Origin: an uncultured bacterium
Lineage (GTDB): Bacteria; Verrucomicrobiota; Kiritimatiellia; CAIKKV01; CALHGX01
Length of the DNA stretch: 64,000 nt
Assembly: GCA_938031185.1 (NCBI GenBank)
Contig: CALHGX010000028.1
Coordinates: 22,340 to 86,339, forward strand
Direction: 5' to 3'
Shown here: positions 27,036 to 35,020 of the stretch, piece after piece
How the letters are laid out: each line of letters starts with the position of its first letter
Position numbering within the stretch: the stretch's first letter is position 1
The notes under the pieces: model-generated
The model's input: the letters and a program-made list of their open reading frames with translations, nothing else
The model's database searches: none
Told to the model about the DNA's origin: nothing
Made by a program: the position numbers and the translations under genes

Positions 27036-28123
27036 CGGCATGGCTGATACCGGCTGGGCTGGCCCTCGTGCTGGCCGTGCTGTTCGCGTGGGCGTTTGGT
27101 CGTCTTCCGCGGGCGGAGTGGCAGTTTCTTGCCGTATGGCCGCGAGAGCAAAACGACGATGGCAGTTGGCGCGGCGTCAACGTGACGTACTATGGAGTCT
27201 TCAACGCGTTGGGGGTGGCTGCAGGGACGGCCGTTGCTTTGTTCCTGCCCGCCACGGCGGGGCTGGGGCTTGGGGTACTGGCGTCGAGCATTGGCTTTCT
27301 ACTGGTGATTTGCGCCCTGGCCTCGCGGCTGATCAACGGACTGGTGGAGGGGCATTGGCACGGATTCACGATTGGTGGAGCGTCGTTTGTTGGAATCGTC
27401 TTGGCGCCCTGGCTCTTGTGGGCATTCGCGCGCATCGTGCCGGCGCTGGACGGTGCGGACGGCGTGATGCTGGTCCTGGGCGGGCTGGCTCCGGCCTATG
27501 CCTTGGGGGAGGGCATCGGGCGGCTGGCCTGCCTCAGTTTCGGGTGCTGCTATGGCCGGCGGATGGTGGATTTGCCCGCATGGCTGCGCCGCCTGTGCGG
27601 CGGCTGGGCCACGGTTTTCACCGGCCATCTGAAAAAGGCGGCCTATGCGCACGGGCTGGCGGGGGAACGTCTTGTTCCGGTGCAGGCATGGACCGTGGTG
27701 GTTTCTTCGATGGCGGGACTCCTGGGCATGGGCTTGTACTTGAGCGGGCGGCCGTTATGGGCGTATGTACTGCCGATTGTGGCGACCCAGGGCTGGCGTT
27801 TCGCGTGGGAGTGTCTGCGGGCTGACCATCGGGGGCCGGGCCGAATCACCGCGTACCAATGGATGGCGCTGGCAGGCGCGGTCTACACGGCCGTTCTTGG
27901 CGGCTGGTGGCCGGTGCGAGAGGCCGTTCGCCCCGATGTGGCGCTGGGCTGGTCGCGCCTGTGGACGCCCGGGGCGCTTCTGTTCATTCAGGCCGTGGCG
28001 CTGCTGACCTTGTTGCGGATGGGGCTGAGCACCGTCACCACCGCCCGTGTATGGTTCGGGCTGGTGCCCGATCGCGCGCTGCCGCGTGGCTGCCGGAGCC
28101 CGGAAGCGGCAAACGGAGGTTGA
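27032..28123 (+). CDS. Lgt-like (prolipoprotein diacylglyceryl transferase family) membrane protein
   Basis: A 363-residue protein with about seven membrane spans. The block G-E-G-I-G-R-L-A-C-L-S-F-G-C-C-Y-G-R-R resembles the G-R-I-G-N-F-I-N-x-E-x-x-G-R signature of Lgt, and V-P-V-Q-A-W-T-V-V-V-S resembles the Lgt Y-P-x-Q-L-Y-E segment. H-W-H-G-F-T-I-G-G may match the H-G-G-L-I-G motif. The match is partial and the two cysteines inside the signature are unusual, so it may move a diacylglycerol or other lipid group onto a different acceptor. The ATG at 27032 overlaps the PSD-like stop (ATGA); the upstream in-frame extension lies inside the PSD gene. Confidence 0.68.
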   Translation: MTAWLIPAGLALVLAVLFAWAFGRLPRAEWQFLAVWPREQNDDGSWRGVNVTYYGVFNALGVAAGTAVALFLPATAGLGLGVLASSIGFLLVICALASRLINGLVEGHWHGFTIGGASFVGIVLAPWLLWAFARIVPALDGADGVMLVLGGLAPAYALGEGIGRLACLSFGCCYGRRMVDLPAWLRRLCGGWATVFTGHLKKAAYAHGLAGERLVPVQAWTVVVSSMAGLLGMGLYLSGRPLWAYVLPIVATQGWRFAWECLRADHRGPGRITAYQWMALAGAVYTAVLGGWWPVREAVRPDVALGWSRLWTPGALLFIQAVALLTLLRMGLSTVTTARVWFGLVPDRALPRGCRSPEAANGG

Positions 28124-28149
28124 CAAGGGCGAGACTTGCAGCCTATTAT
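28120..28149 (+). promoter_or_regulatory. Near-consensus promoter of rplU-rpmA-obg
   Basis: TTGACA (28120-28125) is a perfect -35 and TATTAT (28144-28149) a five-of-six -10, with an 18-base spacer. The -35 overlaps the stop region of the Lgt-like gene. Transcription would start near 28156, about 62 bases before the rplU ATG. Confidence 0.75.
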
Positions 28150-28204
28150 GCCGCCCTTTTGCAGGGGAAGGACTTCCCGTCAGGGCTGCGCCTCGCAGGG
28201 CGGC
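28150..28204 (+). promoter_or_regulatory. Structured region upstream of rplU
   Basis: GCCGCCCT (28150-28157) pairs perfectly with AGGGCGGC (28197-28204). Inside is a second hairpin, GGGAAG (28165-28170) with CTTCCC (28173-28178). The outer 3' arm ends just before the ribosome binding site of rplU (AAGGAAGGA), so the fold could control L21 synthesis. Caution: if transcription begins near 28156, most of the outer 5' arm is not in the RNA, so only the inner hairpin would form. Confidence 0.4.
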
Positions 28205-28217
28205 AAGGAAGGACGGC

Positions 28218-28529
28218 ATGGAAGCATATGCAGTAGTGGAAACCGGGGGCAAGCAGTACCTCGTCAAGGCGGGCGACAAGCTGCAAGTGGAGACGTTGGC
28301 CGGGGAACCGGGCGCGACGGTCACGTTGGAGCGCGTGCTGGCGGTTTCGGACGGCAAAGAACTGCGCGTGGGTGCGCCGCTGGTGGCGGGCGCGCGGGTT
28401 ACGGCCCAGATTCTGGCGCATGTTCGCGGTCCCAAGCTGGTGGCTTTCAAGAAGAAACGGCGCAAGGGATACCGCCGGAAAAAAGGGCATCGGCAGGCGT
28501 TGACCACGCTGCTCGTGACCGCCGTTTGA
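28218..28529 (+). CDS. rplU: 50S ribosomal protein L21
   Basis: A 103-residue ribosomal protein with the L21 N-terminus [14 protein letters not shown] and the C-terminal [16 protein letters not shown] block. The ATG at 28218 has AAGGAAGGA upstream. It opens the conserved rplU-rpmA-obg set. Confidence 0.97.
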   Translation: MEAYAVVETGGKQYLVKAGDKLQVETLAGEPGATVTLERVLAVSDGKELRVGAPLVAGARVTAQILAHVRGPKLVAFKKKRRKGYRRKKGHRQALTTLLVTAV

Positions 28530-28545
28530 ACGTGGGGATATTGTC

Positions 28546-28797
28546 ATGGCACACAAACGATCAGGCAGTAGCGCAAAGAACGGGCGCGACAGCCGCGGGC
28601 AGCGATTGGGCGTGAAGCGCTTCGCCGGGGAACGGGTGACGGCCGGCAGCATTCTGGTGCGGCAGCGCGGCACCCGACTGCGCGCGGGACGCAACGTCGG
28701 CGTCGGCCGGGATCACACCTTGTTTGCGCTGCGCGACGGGGTGGTCCGCTTCGAGAAGGACGGACAACTGGTCAGCGTGGCCGCTACGGCCGATTGA
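28546..28797 (+). CDS. rpmA: 50S ribosomal protein L27
   Basis: An 83-residue ribosomal protein starting [16 protein letters not shown], so it has no N-terminal leader peptide that would need Prp-type processing. The N-terminal tail reaches the peptidyl transferase centre. It follows rplU by 16 bases. Confidence 0.97.
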   Translation: MAHKRSGSSAKNGRDSRGQRLGVKRFAGERVTAGSILVRQRGTRLRAGRNVGVGRDHTLFALRDGVVRFEKDGQLVSVAATAD

Positions 28798-28828
28798 GGG
28801 GCGTTTTTTCGCCCGCTGTTTCAAGCTT

Positions 28829-29833
28829 GTGAAGTCCCGCCGATTTGTTGACGAGGCCGTCCTGTATGTTGCCGCCGGCAACGGCGGCAACGGATGCGCC
28901 AGTTTCCGGCGCGAGAAATACGTGCCCCGCGGGGGTCCGGACGGTGGAGATGGAGGCCGCGGGGGGCATGTGCTGCTTCGCGTGGACCCCAATACCGACA
29001 GCCTGCTGGCGCTGTATTACTCGCCCCATCAACGCGCCGAACACGGCGGCAACGGTGCCGGCCAGAAGCGTCATGGGCGCGATGGCCGGGATCGCATTGT
29101 GCTTGTGCCGCCCGGAACCGAGGTTTGGGACGAGACCCGTACGCAGCAACTGGCGGACCTGGTGCACGAGGGACAGGAGTGGATTGCGGCGCGGGGCGGC
29201 CGCGGCGGGCTGGGCAATGTGCATTGGAAAAGTCCTACCCATCGGGCGCCCCGAGAACAGACCGATGGCGATCCCGGCGAGCAAAAAACGCTTCGTCTCG
29301 AGCTCAAGCTGGTGGCTGATGCCGGATTCGTGGGGTTGCCGAACGCGGGCAAATCTTCTCTGGTGCGGGCCATCAGCCATGCGCACCCGCGGGTGGCGGC
29401 CTATCCGTTCACCACGCTGCACCCGATCATCGGGACCGTGATGTGCGACGATTTTCATTCTTTCACGGTGGCGGACATCCCGGGCCTTGTGCGTGGGGCT
29501 CACGAGGGAATCGGCCTGGGCCATCGCTTTCTGCGGCATGTGGAGCGTTCCGCTGTTCTCGTGCTGGTCATGGATATGGCCGGCACGGAAGGCCGCCATC
29601 CTTCAGACGATTACGAGGCTCTGCTGAATGAGCTTCGCCTGTACCGCCAGGACCTGCTGCAGCGACCCCGCCTTGTGGTGGCCAACAAGATGGATTTGCA
29701 GGAAGCGACAGGCTTTTTGGCGGAGTTCAAGCAGAGGACGGGAACGGAGCCACTGCCTGTTTCGGCGGTGACAGGACAAGGCATCCCTGAATTCAAACGC
29801 CGATTGCGCCAGATGATTCGCCGCGAGTACTGA
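28829..29833 (+). CDS. obg: Obg/CgtA GTPase
   Basis: A conserved GTPase in late 50S assembly and stress control. Residues ~1-160 form the glycine-rich Obg fold (A-A-G-N-G-G-N-G-C-A-S-F-R-R-E-K, G-G-P-D-G-G-D-G-G). The G domain follows with P-loop G-L-P-N-A-G-K-S-S, switch D-I-P-G-L-V-R-G-A-H-E-G and N-K-M-D. At 334 residues it lacks the C-terminal OCT domain of some Obg proteins. The GTG at 28829 gives M-K-S-R-R-F-V-D-E-A, matching the family start; it has only a weak ribosome binding site. Confidence 0.94.
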   Translation: MKSRRFVDEAVLYVAAGNGGNGCASFRREKYVPRGGPDGGDGGRGGHVLLRVDPNTDSLLALYYSPHQRAEHGGNGAGQKRHGRDGRDRIVLVPPGTEVWDETRTQQLADLVHEGQEWIAARGGRGGLGNVHWKSPTHRAPREQTDGDPGEQKTLRLELKLVADAGFVGLPNAGKSSLVRAISHAHPRVAAYPFTTLHPIIGTVMCDDFHSFTVADIPGLVRGAHEGIGLGHRFLRHVERSAVLVLVMDMAGTEGRHPSDDYEALLNELRLYRQDLLQRPRLVVANKMDLQEATGFLAEFKQRTGTEPLPVSAVTGQGIPEFKRRLRQMIRREY

Positions 29834-29883
29834 CCTCGGCACCCGCCTTGAATCCTAGGTGGCGGATGAAAGCCGCGCCTGGC

Positions 29884-30831
29884 TTACTCCAGCGGCTCCC
29901 GAAAGGGCAGGACGTCGTCCAGACTCCGCACATCCGCCAGAAGCATGACCAATCGGTCCACACCCAGCGCCACGCCGCCGCTGGGGGGCAGCCCCGCTTC
30001 CAGCGCCGCCAGAAAAGCCGGATCGGCGGGGTAGACTGCTTGTCCCGCGGCCTGACGTTCGGCGCTCCATTGGGTAAAACGGCGACGCATTTCCGTCGGA
30101 TCCGTGAGTTCCGAAAAAGCGTTGGCCAGTTCCAGGCCGCCGGCATAAAGTTCCCAGCGTTCCGCGACGCGCGGATTTGAAGCGTTGAGGCGGGCCAGGG
30201 CCGCCGCTTCGGCGGGATAGTCCTTCAAAACGACGGGCCGATTCATCGGCAGTTGCGGTTCCACCCGCTCCACCAAGTCGCGGTCGAAGCGATCTGCGTC
30301 GTAGGCGGCCACAGGATCCCATCCTGCCCAGGCGCGGAATGCGTCCGCCACCCGCATCCTTTCCCATGGCGGCGTCCATGATATGAGCCGCCCCTGATAG
30401 GGCGTTTGCAGCAGGCCTTGAACCGCCTGCACGGCCTCAGCCATCAGCGATTCCATCTCGTTCAGCATGTCAAGGTAGTTCGCCCCGGCACGATACCACT
30501 CCAGCATGGTATATTCCGGATGATGAAAGCGGCCCCTTTCTCCTCGCCGGAAGCAGGGGCCGATTTGAAAGATTTTTTCGTAGCCAGCCGCCAGCAGGCG
30601 TTTCATGTGAAACTCGGGCGACGTACGCAGGAAATGGTCGCCGGCGGGCTCGGCGTCAATGTGCCGCTCCAGCGCTGGCACGGGAATCCGAACGGGCGTT
30701 TCGACTTCGAGGTAGCCCCGGGAAACAAAAAAAGACCGGATCGCCTGGAGCAGCCGCGCCCGGATTTGCAGAACGCCACGCGCTGCGGCCAGCCGTTCGG
30801 CTTCGGGAGGGATTCGGTTCAAGAGCCGCAC
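29884..30831 (-). CDS. epmA: EF-P lysine-lysyltransferase EpmA (GenX/PoxA)
   Basis: A class II lysyl-tRNA synthetase paralogue, 315 residues, with the catalytic core but no tRNA anticodon domain. Motif 2 is seen as F-R-R-G-E-R-G-R-F-H-H-P-E-Y-T-M-L-E-W, and motif 3 as G-V-A-L-G-V-D-R-L-V-M. EpmA attaches beta-lysine to a lysine of EF-P. Its GTG start shares one base with the efp stop (TAGTG), so the two are coupled. EpmB, the lysine aminomutase needed in E. coli, is not in this window. Confidence 0.93.
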   Translation of the reverse strand: MRLLNRIPPEAERLAAARGVLQIRARLLQAIRSFFVSRGYLEVETPVRIPVPALERHIDAEPAGDHFLRTSPEFHMKRLLAAGYEKIFQIGPCFRRGERGRFHHPEYTMLEWYRAGANYLDMLNEMESLMAEAVQAVQGLLQTPYQGRLISWTPPWERMRVADAFRAWAGWDPVAAYDADRFDRDLVERVEPQLPMNRPVVLKDYPAEAAALARLNASNPRVAERWELYAGGLELANAFSELTDPTEMRRRFTQWSAERQAAGQAVYPADPAFLAALEAGLPPSGGVALGVDRLVMLLADVRSLDDVLPFREPLE

Positions 30832-31397
30832 TACTTCTTCAGGACGCGGTCGGCGTATTCGCCTGTGCGGGTGTCAATCTTGATGGTGTCGCCCTGGTTG
30901 ACGAACAGCGGCACCTGGAGCGTATAGCCGCCCGCGATCTTGGCCGGCTTCGTCACGTTTTGCACGGTGTTGCCGCGGCTGCCGGGCTCGGTTTCTACGA
31001 TGACTTTTTCCACGAAGGTCGGCAGCGTGACCTCCACCGGGCGGCCGTTATGAAACAGCACTTCAACTTCGCAGTCCTCGTAGAGGAAATACTTCGAATC
31101 GCCGAGCACCGAGCCGGGAATGGCGACCTGCTCGAAGTTCTCGTTCATGAAGATGAAATCGTCGCCTTCGCTATAGGAGTAGCGCAGCGTATGCTCTTCC
31201 AGGTCCGGCTTGTCGAGGATGTCGTTGGAGCGGAAGGCCTTGGTGATGGTGGAGCCGTCTATCATGCTTTTGAGCCGGCAGTTGTAGATCGCCGCCCCCT
31301 TGCCGGGCTTTACGAACTGGAACTCGGTGATCACATACGGAACTCCGTCCATCTCCACCTTGAGCCCCTTGCGCAAATCCGACGCGGTGTACGGCAT
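30831..31397 (-). CDS. efp: translation elongation factor P
   Basis: A 188-residue, three-domain translation factor that relieves ribosome stalling at proline runs. The modified loop reads V-K-P-G-K-G-A-A-I, where the lysine in P-G-K-G is the EpmA target. The N-terminus M-P-Y-T-A-S-D-L-R-K-G is typical, and AAGGAGAG lies upstream of the ATG. The epmA gene follows directly, and the upstream gene is the 553-residue membrane-anchored protein. Confidence 0.96.
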   Translation of the reverse strand: MPYTASDLRKGLKVEMDGVPYVITEFQFVKPGKGAAIYNCRLKSMIDGSTITKAFRSNDILDKPDLEEHTLRYSYSEGDDFIFMNENFEQVAIPGSVLGDSKYFLYEDCEVEVLFHNGRPVEVTLPTFVEKVIVETEPGSRGNTVQNVTKPAKIAGGYTLQVPLFVNQGDTIKIDTRTGEYADRVLKK

Positions 31398-31437
31398 GAC
31401 GATTTTACTCTCCTTGTCGCAAAAACGGGCGCCCATA

Positions 31438-33099
31438 CTAGCGCGGACCGCCGGCGCTGTCAAAAGATTTCGCCAACCGGGCCGCCGCATCCGGCCCGAG
31501 GGCGAACGACACCCGCTGCACAGCGCCGGTTCCCTCCATGCGCAGCGCCGCCTCCTCGAAAACCGCCAATCCGTCCAGCCAGGCGTTTGCCACGGCCATT
31601 CGGCGGCGCATGGCGATCGTTTCCTCCGGCTGGCGGGTCATGAGCGCGAGCGACAACGCGCCCATCGTGCCGCGGAGCGCGGCTCCGGATCGCGAAACGT
31701 CCGCCCAAAAGAAGCCGGTGGCGGATGGCTGCGCCAACAACCCTGCGTAACGAGGGTGTCCCGCGGGTTCGGATTCGGGCGAGGACGGCTGAACCAGCTT
31801 GCGCAAGCCGCCGAAATTGCTCGCCAACACCAGCCAGCCGTCAGTGGCGAGGGCCGCCACTCGTTCCTCGACCAGGAAACGGCCGTACAAACTGCCGCGG
31901 GTGTCTTCAAAGACCAAGCCTTGAAAGGGCCCCAGATGCACCGCCCGGGAAATCAAGCCCCATCCAAACCGCCGATTGATTTCGTCGAGGGCCGCGGGCA
32001 TGCGGTTCAGCATGGCAAGGGAGTCCTCCGCCTGAACGCCCACCAGCAGGGTGGGCACTTTCAGTCCCCGCATGAACGGCGTCAGCGCCTGTCCCATCGG
32101 CCCCCGCAGCCGTCCCGACCATGCATCGCCCAGCAGGGCGGCCCAGACGCGGCGTGGCGCACCGGTCGCGCCGAGGGTCGAGAACGTCTCCGCCACCACG
32201 GGCGCGGATCGCCAAGAGGCGGGCAGGGCTTCGATCGGCGCCAGCGCCAGCGCGTCGGGCGCCGCGGCCAGCAGTTTCATCAGGCTCTCGCGGTTCTCCG
32301 CGTCGTTTCTCGCCGGGAGGAACGCCGCAGTGGCCATCTGGCCGCGCAGTTCGCGGGCGTCGGCGTGATCCAGCTCAAAAACGATCGGCGTTTGCGAATA
32401 TCCAAAACCCGCGGGCCAGACGAACCACCCCCAATCCGAGGATCGCGAATCCTGCCGGAGCGCCTGCGCCTTTTTCAGCAGGCCCGATGAGGTCACGGAA
32501 GGCATCCACGGCTGCTTCTCCCAGACGTCGAGCAGATGCCGCACGGCGAGAGGGTCTTTTGAAAGACAGGCTAGCAGAAGGCCATCGGCGACCGTCAGCG
32601 ACACCCGCAGGTCCGGCGGCAGGTCTTTCAGCCGCATGATCCATACGTCCTGCCCCGGCCGAGCCCGGCCGCGCGTCAGTCCTCCGGGCGAAAACAGCAA
32701 CCGCCACTTCAGGCTTTGTGCGCGCCATCCCAGCCAGGAGGCCAATATCCAAGCCGGTTCGCGCGAGTGCCCCAATTCCGGCACATAGGCCAGCACCGCG
32801 AGGTCCTGTCCCAGTTGCGATGCCCATTTCTGCGCCGCCGGTTCCTGCCGCCACTTTTGCGTTAGTTCCTGGCTTGCGCCCGCTCCTGCCAGGACGCTGC
32901 AGATTAGCGGATTGGCCATTAGTCCGTCCCAACGCAGTCCCAGTTCCCGATGCGCTGAAACGAAGATGGCGGAGGATGGGATGGCGGAAAAAGTCCGCTC
33001 GGGCCGGTGGGGAACCCAGACCAGCCACCAGCCGATGGCGGCCAAGAACGTTGCGAGCAGGCCCCAGAACAGGATGCGCATAGCCGGCGAGCGGGTCAT
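31438..33099 (-). CDS. Membrane-anchored protein of unknown function (DUF3352-like)
   Basis: A 553-residue protein with one N-terminal hydrophobic helix (about residues 8-29, I-L-F-W-G-L-L-A-T-F-L-A-A-I-G-W-W-L) and a long extracytoplasmic part. The layout, with repeated segments such as A-L-A-L-A-P-I-E-A-L-P and G-L-V-F-E-D-T-R-G-S-L, resembles the poorly known DUF3352-type proteins of PVC bacteria and cyanobacteria. No catalytic motif is visible. The ATG overlaps the pyrD stop by 4 bases and efp begins 40 bases downstream, so it is co-transcribed with them; the reason is not clear. Confidence 0.65.
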   Translation of the reverse strand: MTRSPAMRILFWGLLATFLAAIGWWLVWVPHRPERTFSAIPSSAIFVSAHRELGLRWDGLMANPLICSVLAGAGASQELTQKWRQEPAAQKWASQLGQDLAVLAYVPELGHSREPAWILASWLGWRAQSLKWRLLFSPGGLTRGRARPGQDVWIMRLKDLPPDLRVSLTVADGLLLACLSKDPLAVRHLLDVWEKQPWMPSVTSSGLLKKAQALRQDSRSSDWGWFVWPAGFGYSQTPIVFELDHADARELRGQMATAAFLPARNDAENRESLMKLLAAAPDALALAPIEALPASWRSAPVVAETFSTLGATGAPRRVWAALLGDAWSGRLRGPMGQALTPFMRGLKVPTLLVGVQAEDSLAMLNRMPAALDEINRRFGWGLISRAVHLGPFQGLVFEDTRGSLYGRFLVEERVAALATDGWLVLASNFGGLRKLVQPSSPESEPAGHPRYAGLLAQPSATGFFWADVSRSGAALRGTMGALSLALMTRQPEETIAMRRRMAVANAWLDGLAVFEEAALRMEGTGAVQRVSFALGPDAAARLAKSFDSAGGPR

Positions 33100-34010
33100 T
33101 GTTCCAGGGCTCCGACTAGCTCGGACGCGGAGGAGAAACCGTGGTCGGACAGGTAGGTTTCGATGCCTTCGATCACGTTGAGCGCCGTCATGGGATCGCC
33201 GAACGTGGCCGTGCCGACGGCGACGGCGGACGCACCGGCGATGATGAACTCCAGCGCGTCGCGCGCGGTCGAAATGCCGCCCATGCCGATGATGGGCAGG
33301 CGCGTGGCCTGTGCCGCTTCATACACCAGCTTGACGGCGATCGGATGGATGGCCGGACCGCTCAGGCCGCCGGTCACGTTTGCCAGCGCCGGCCGCCGAC
33401 GCTCCACGTCAATCACCATGGCGGGGTACGAATTGATCAGCGAAATGGCGTCGGCTCCGTGCTCCGCCGCCACGCGCGCGAAAACGCGGATGTCTGAGAC
33501 GTTCGGCGAGAGCTTGGGGATGATCGGCAGCCGTGTGCGGGCGCGAACCGCGCGGATGACATCCGCCGCCGCGGAGGGATTCGTCCCGAAGGCTAGGCCC
33601 CCTTCCTTGATGTTGGGGCAGGAGATGTTGATTTCCAAGCCGCGCACACCCTCCACGTCGTTCAAGCGGGCGGCTGTCTCGGCGTATTCCTGCGCGGTAC
33701 GGCCCCAGATGTTAACCAGCACGGGCGTATCGAGCGTGCGCAAGAACGGCATGTGCTGGTGGATGAACCCTTCCACGCCGGGATTTTGGAGGCCGATGGC
33801 GTTGACGAGGCCGCCGGGTACTTCCACAAGGCGCGGGATCGGATTGCCGGACCACGGCTTCAGGCTGATGCCTTTCACCACGATTGCACCGAGCCGGCTC
33901 AGGTCGATGACATCGGCATATTCCTCCGCATAACCGAACGTGCCGGACGCCACCATGACGGGGTTTCTCATCCGAATGCCGGCGATTTCGATGGCCAGAT
34001 CCGGTTTCAT
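33096..34010 (-). CDS. pyrD: dihydroorotate dehydrogenase B, catalytic subunit
   Basis: It oxidises dihydroorotate to orotate in pyrimidine synthesis. It is a class 1 enzyme of 304 residues: P-V-M-V-A-S-G-T-F-G-Y, N-A-I-G-L-Q-N-P-G, and the loop N-I-S-C-P-N-I-K-E-G-G with the catalytic cysteine. FMN-binding G-M-G-G-I appears near the C-terminus. The PyrK partner immediately upstream (ATGA overlap) shows it is the NAD-linked class 1B form. Confidence 0.95.
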   Translation of the reverse strand: MKPDLAIEIAGIRMRNPVMVASGTFGYAEEYADVIDLSRLGAIVVKGISLKPWSGNPIPRLVEVPGGLVNAIGLQNPGVEGFIHQHMPFLRTLDTPVLVNIWGRTAQEYAETAARLNDVEGVRGLEINISCPNIKEGGLAFGTNPSAAADVIRAVRARTRLPIIPKLSPNVSDIRVFARVAAEHGADAISLINSYPAMVIDVERRRPALANVTGGLSGPAIHPIAVKLVYEAAQATRLPIIGMGGISTARDALEFIIAGASAVAVGTATFGDPMTALNVIEGIETYLSDHGFSSASELVGALEQ

Positions 34011-34819
34011 CGAGACACCTCTTTTTTTGTTTCGCCGGGCTCATCCCATACGATTTCGCGCGCTTCGAAGACCGGACCATCCCGGCAGACTCGGCCCCAA
34101 ACAATGCCCTCCGGGCGGCGGAGCCGCTGCACGCAGGCGAGGCAGGCACCCACGCCGCAGCCCATATGGCGGTCCAGGGAAAGCCAGGCCCGCCAACCGC
34201 CGACCACGGCCCGTTCGCCCACGGCGCGCAGCATGCCATCTGGTCCGCAAGCATAGAATTCAGGCATGAGGTTGGATGGCCGGTTCCGCATCCAGTCGTC
34301 CAGGAGCGCCGTAACCAACCCCTGCCGGCCCAGCGTGCCATCTTCGGTGGCCGCTCGATAATCCCATCCCAGGGCCTCAAAGTCCTCCCGGCAGAGGATG
34401 TCTTTGGCCGACGCGGTGCCGGCGAACACGATGCCGCGCTGCGGCAGCTCGCGCGCCAGAAGAAAAAGGGGCGCCACGCCGTAGCCGCCGGCCACCAGCA
34501 CCGGCATCCGATCTGGCGGCAGAGCAACGGGGAAACCGTTGCCGAGAGGGCCGAGCAAGCTGACGGCATCGCCCGCCTGCACGCGCGTCAAGGCGCCGGT
34601 GCCGTAGCCGATCGGCTTGTAGAGAAGCGCCAGTCGGTCGGCTTCCGCGCGAAAGACGCTCAAGGGCCGACGCAGCACCGCATCGGCCAGCCGCGGCACC
34701 CGCAAGTGCACGAACTGACCCGGCCGAACGGCCGGGGCGATCCTCTCGGAGGCCAGTTCGAGAACCCGGTAGTTGCCGAGGGCCTTCTGACTGAGCACGC
34801 AGGTGTTTTCCAGATGCAT
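34007..34819 (-). CDS. pyrK: dihydroorotate dehydrogenase B, electron transfer subunit
   Basis: It carries electrons from PyrD to NAD through FAD and a [2Fe-2S] cluster. The 270-residue protein has the ferredoxin-reductase FAD block R-R-P-L-S-V-F, the NAD-site G-G-Y-G-V-A-P-L and A-C-G-P-D-G-M-L, and the cluster cysteines in C-G-V-G-A-C-L-A-C plus a later V-C-R-D-G. It overlaps pyrD by 4 bases and seems to head this operon. Confidence 0.94.
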   Translation of the reverse strand: MHLENTCVLSQKALGNYRVLELASERIAPAVRPGQFVHLRVPRLADAVLRRPLSVFRAEADRLALLYKPIGYGTGALTRVQAGDAVSLLGPLGNGFPVALPPDRMPVLVAGGYGVAPLFLLARELPQRGIVFAGTASAKDILCREDFEALGWDYRAATEDGTLGRQGLVTALLDDWMRNRPSNLMPEFYACGPDGMLRAVGERAVVGGWRAWLSLDRHMGCGVGACLACVQRLRRPEGIVWGRVCRDGPVFEAREIVWDEPGETKKEVSR

Positions 34820-35020
34820 GGCCGCGACAATGGACGGACGTATTGGCGGGCAGTCTGAAATTTGATGCCTTTTCGGTCAAGCGGAGAGTTCCATCGCCCA
34901 TGGTGCGCGCGTGGTGGCGTTCATTGACCGGACCTGCTACGCTGGTTGAGCGTGGCGGGGACGGGGCGCCAAGGACGGCGGATCTTGGCGAAAGAGAGCG
35001 AAGACACGAAAGGATTGCGC

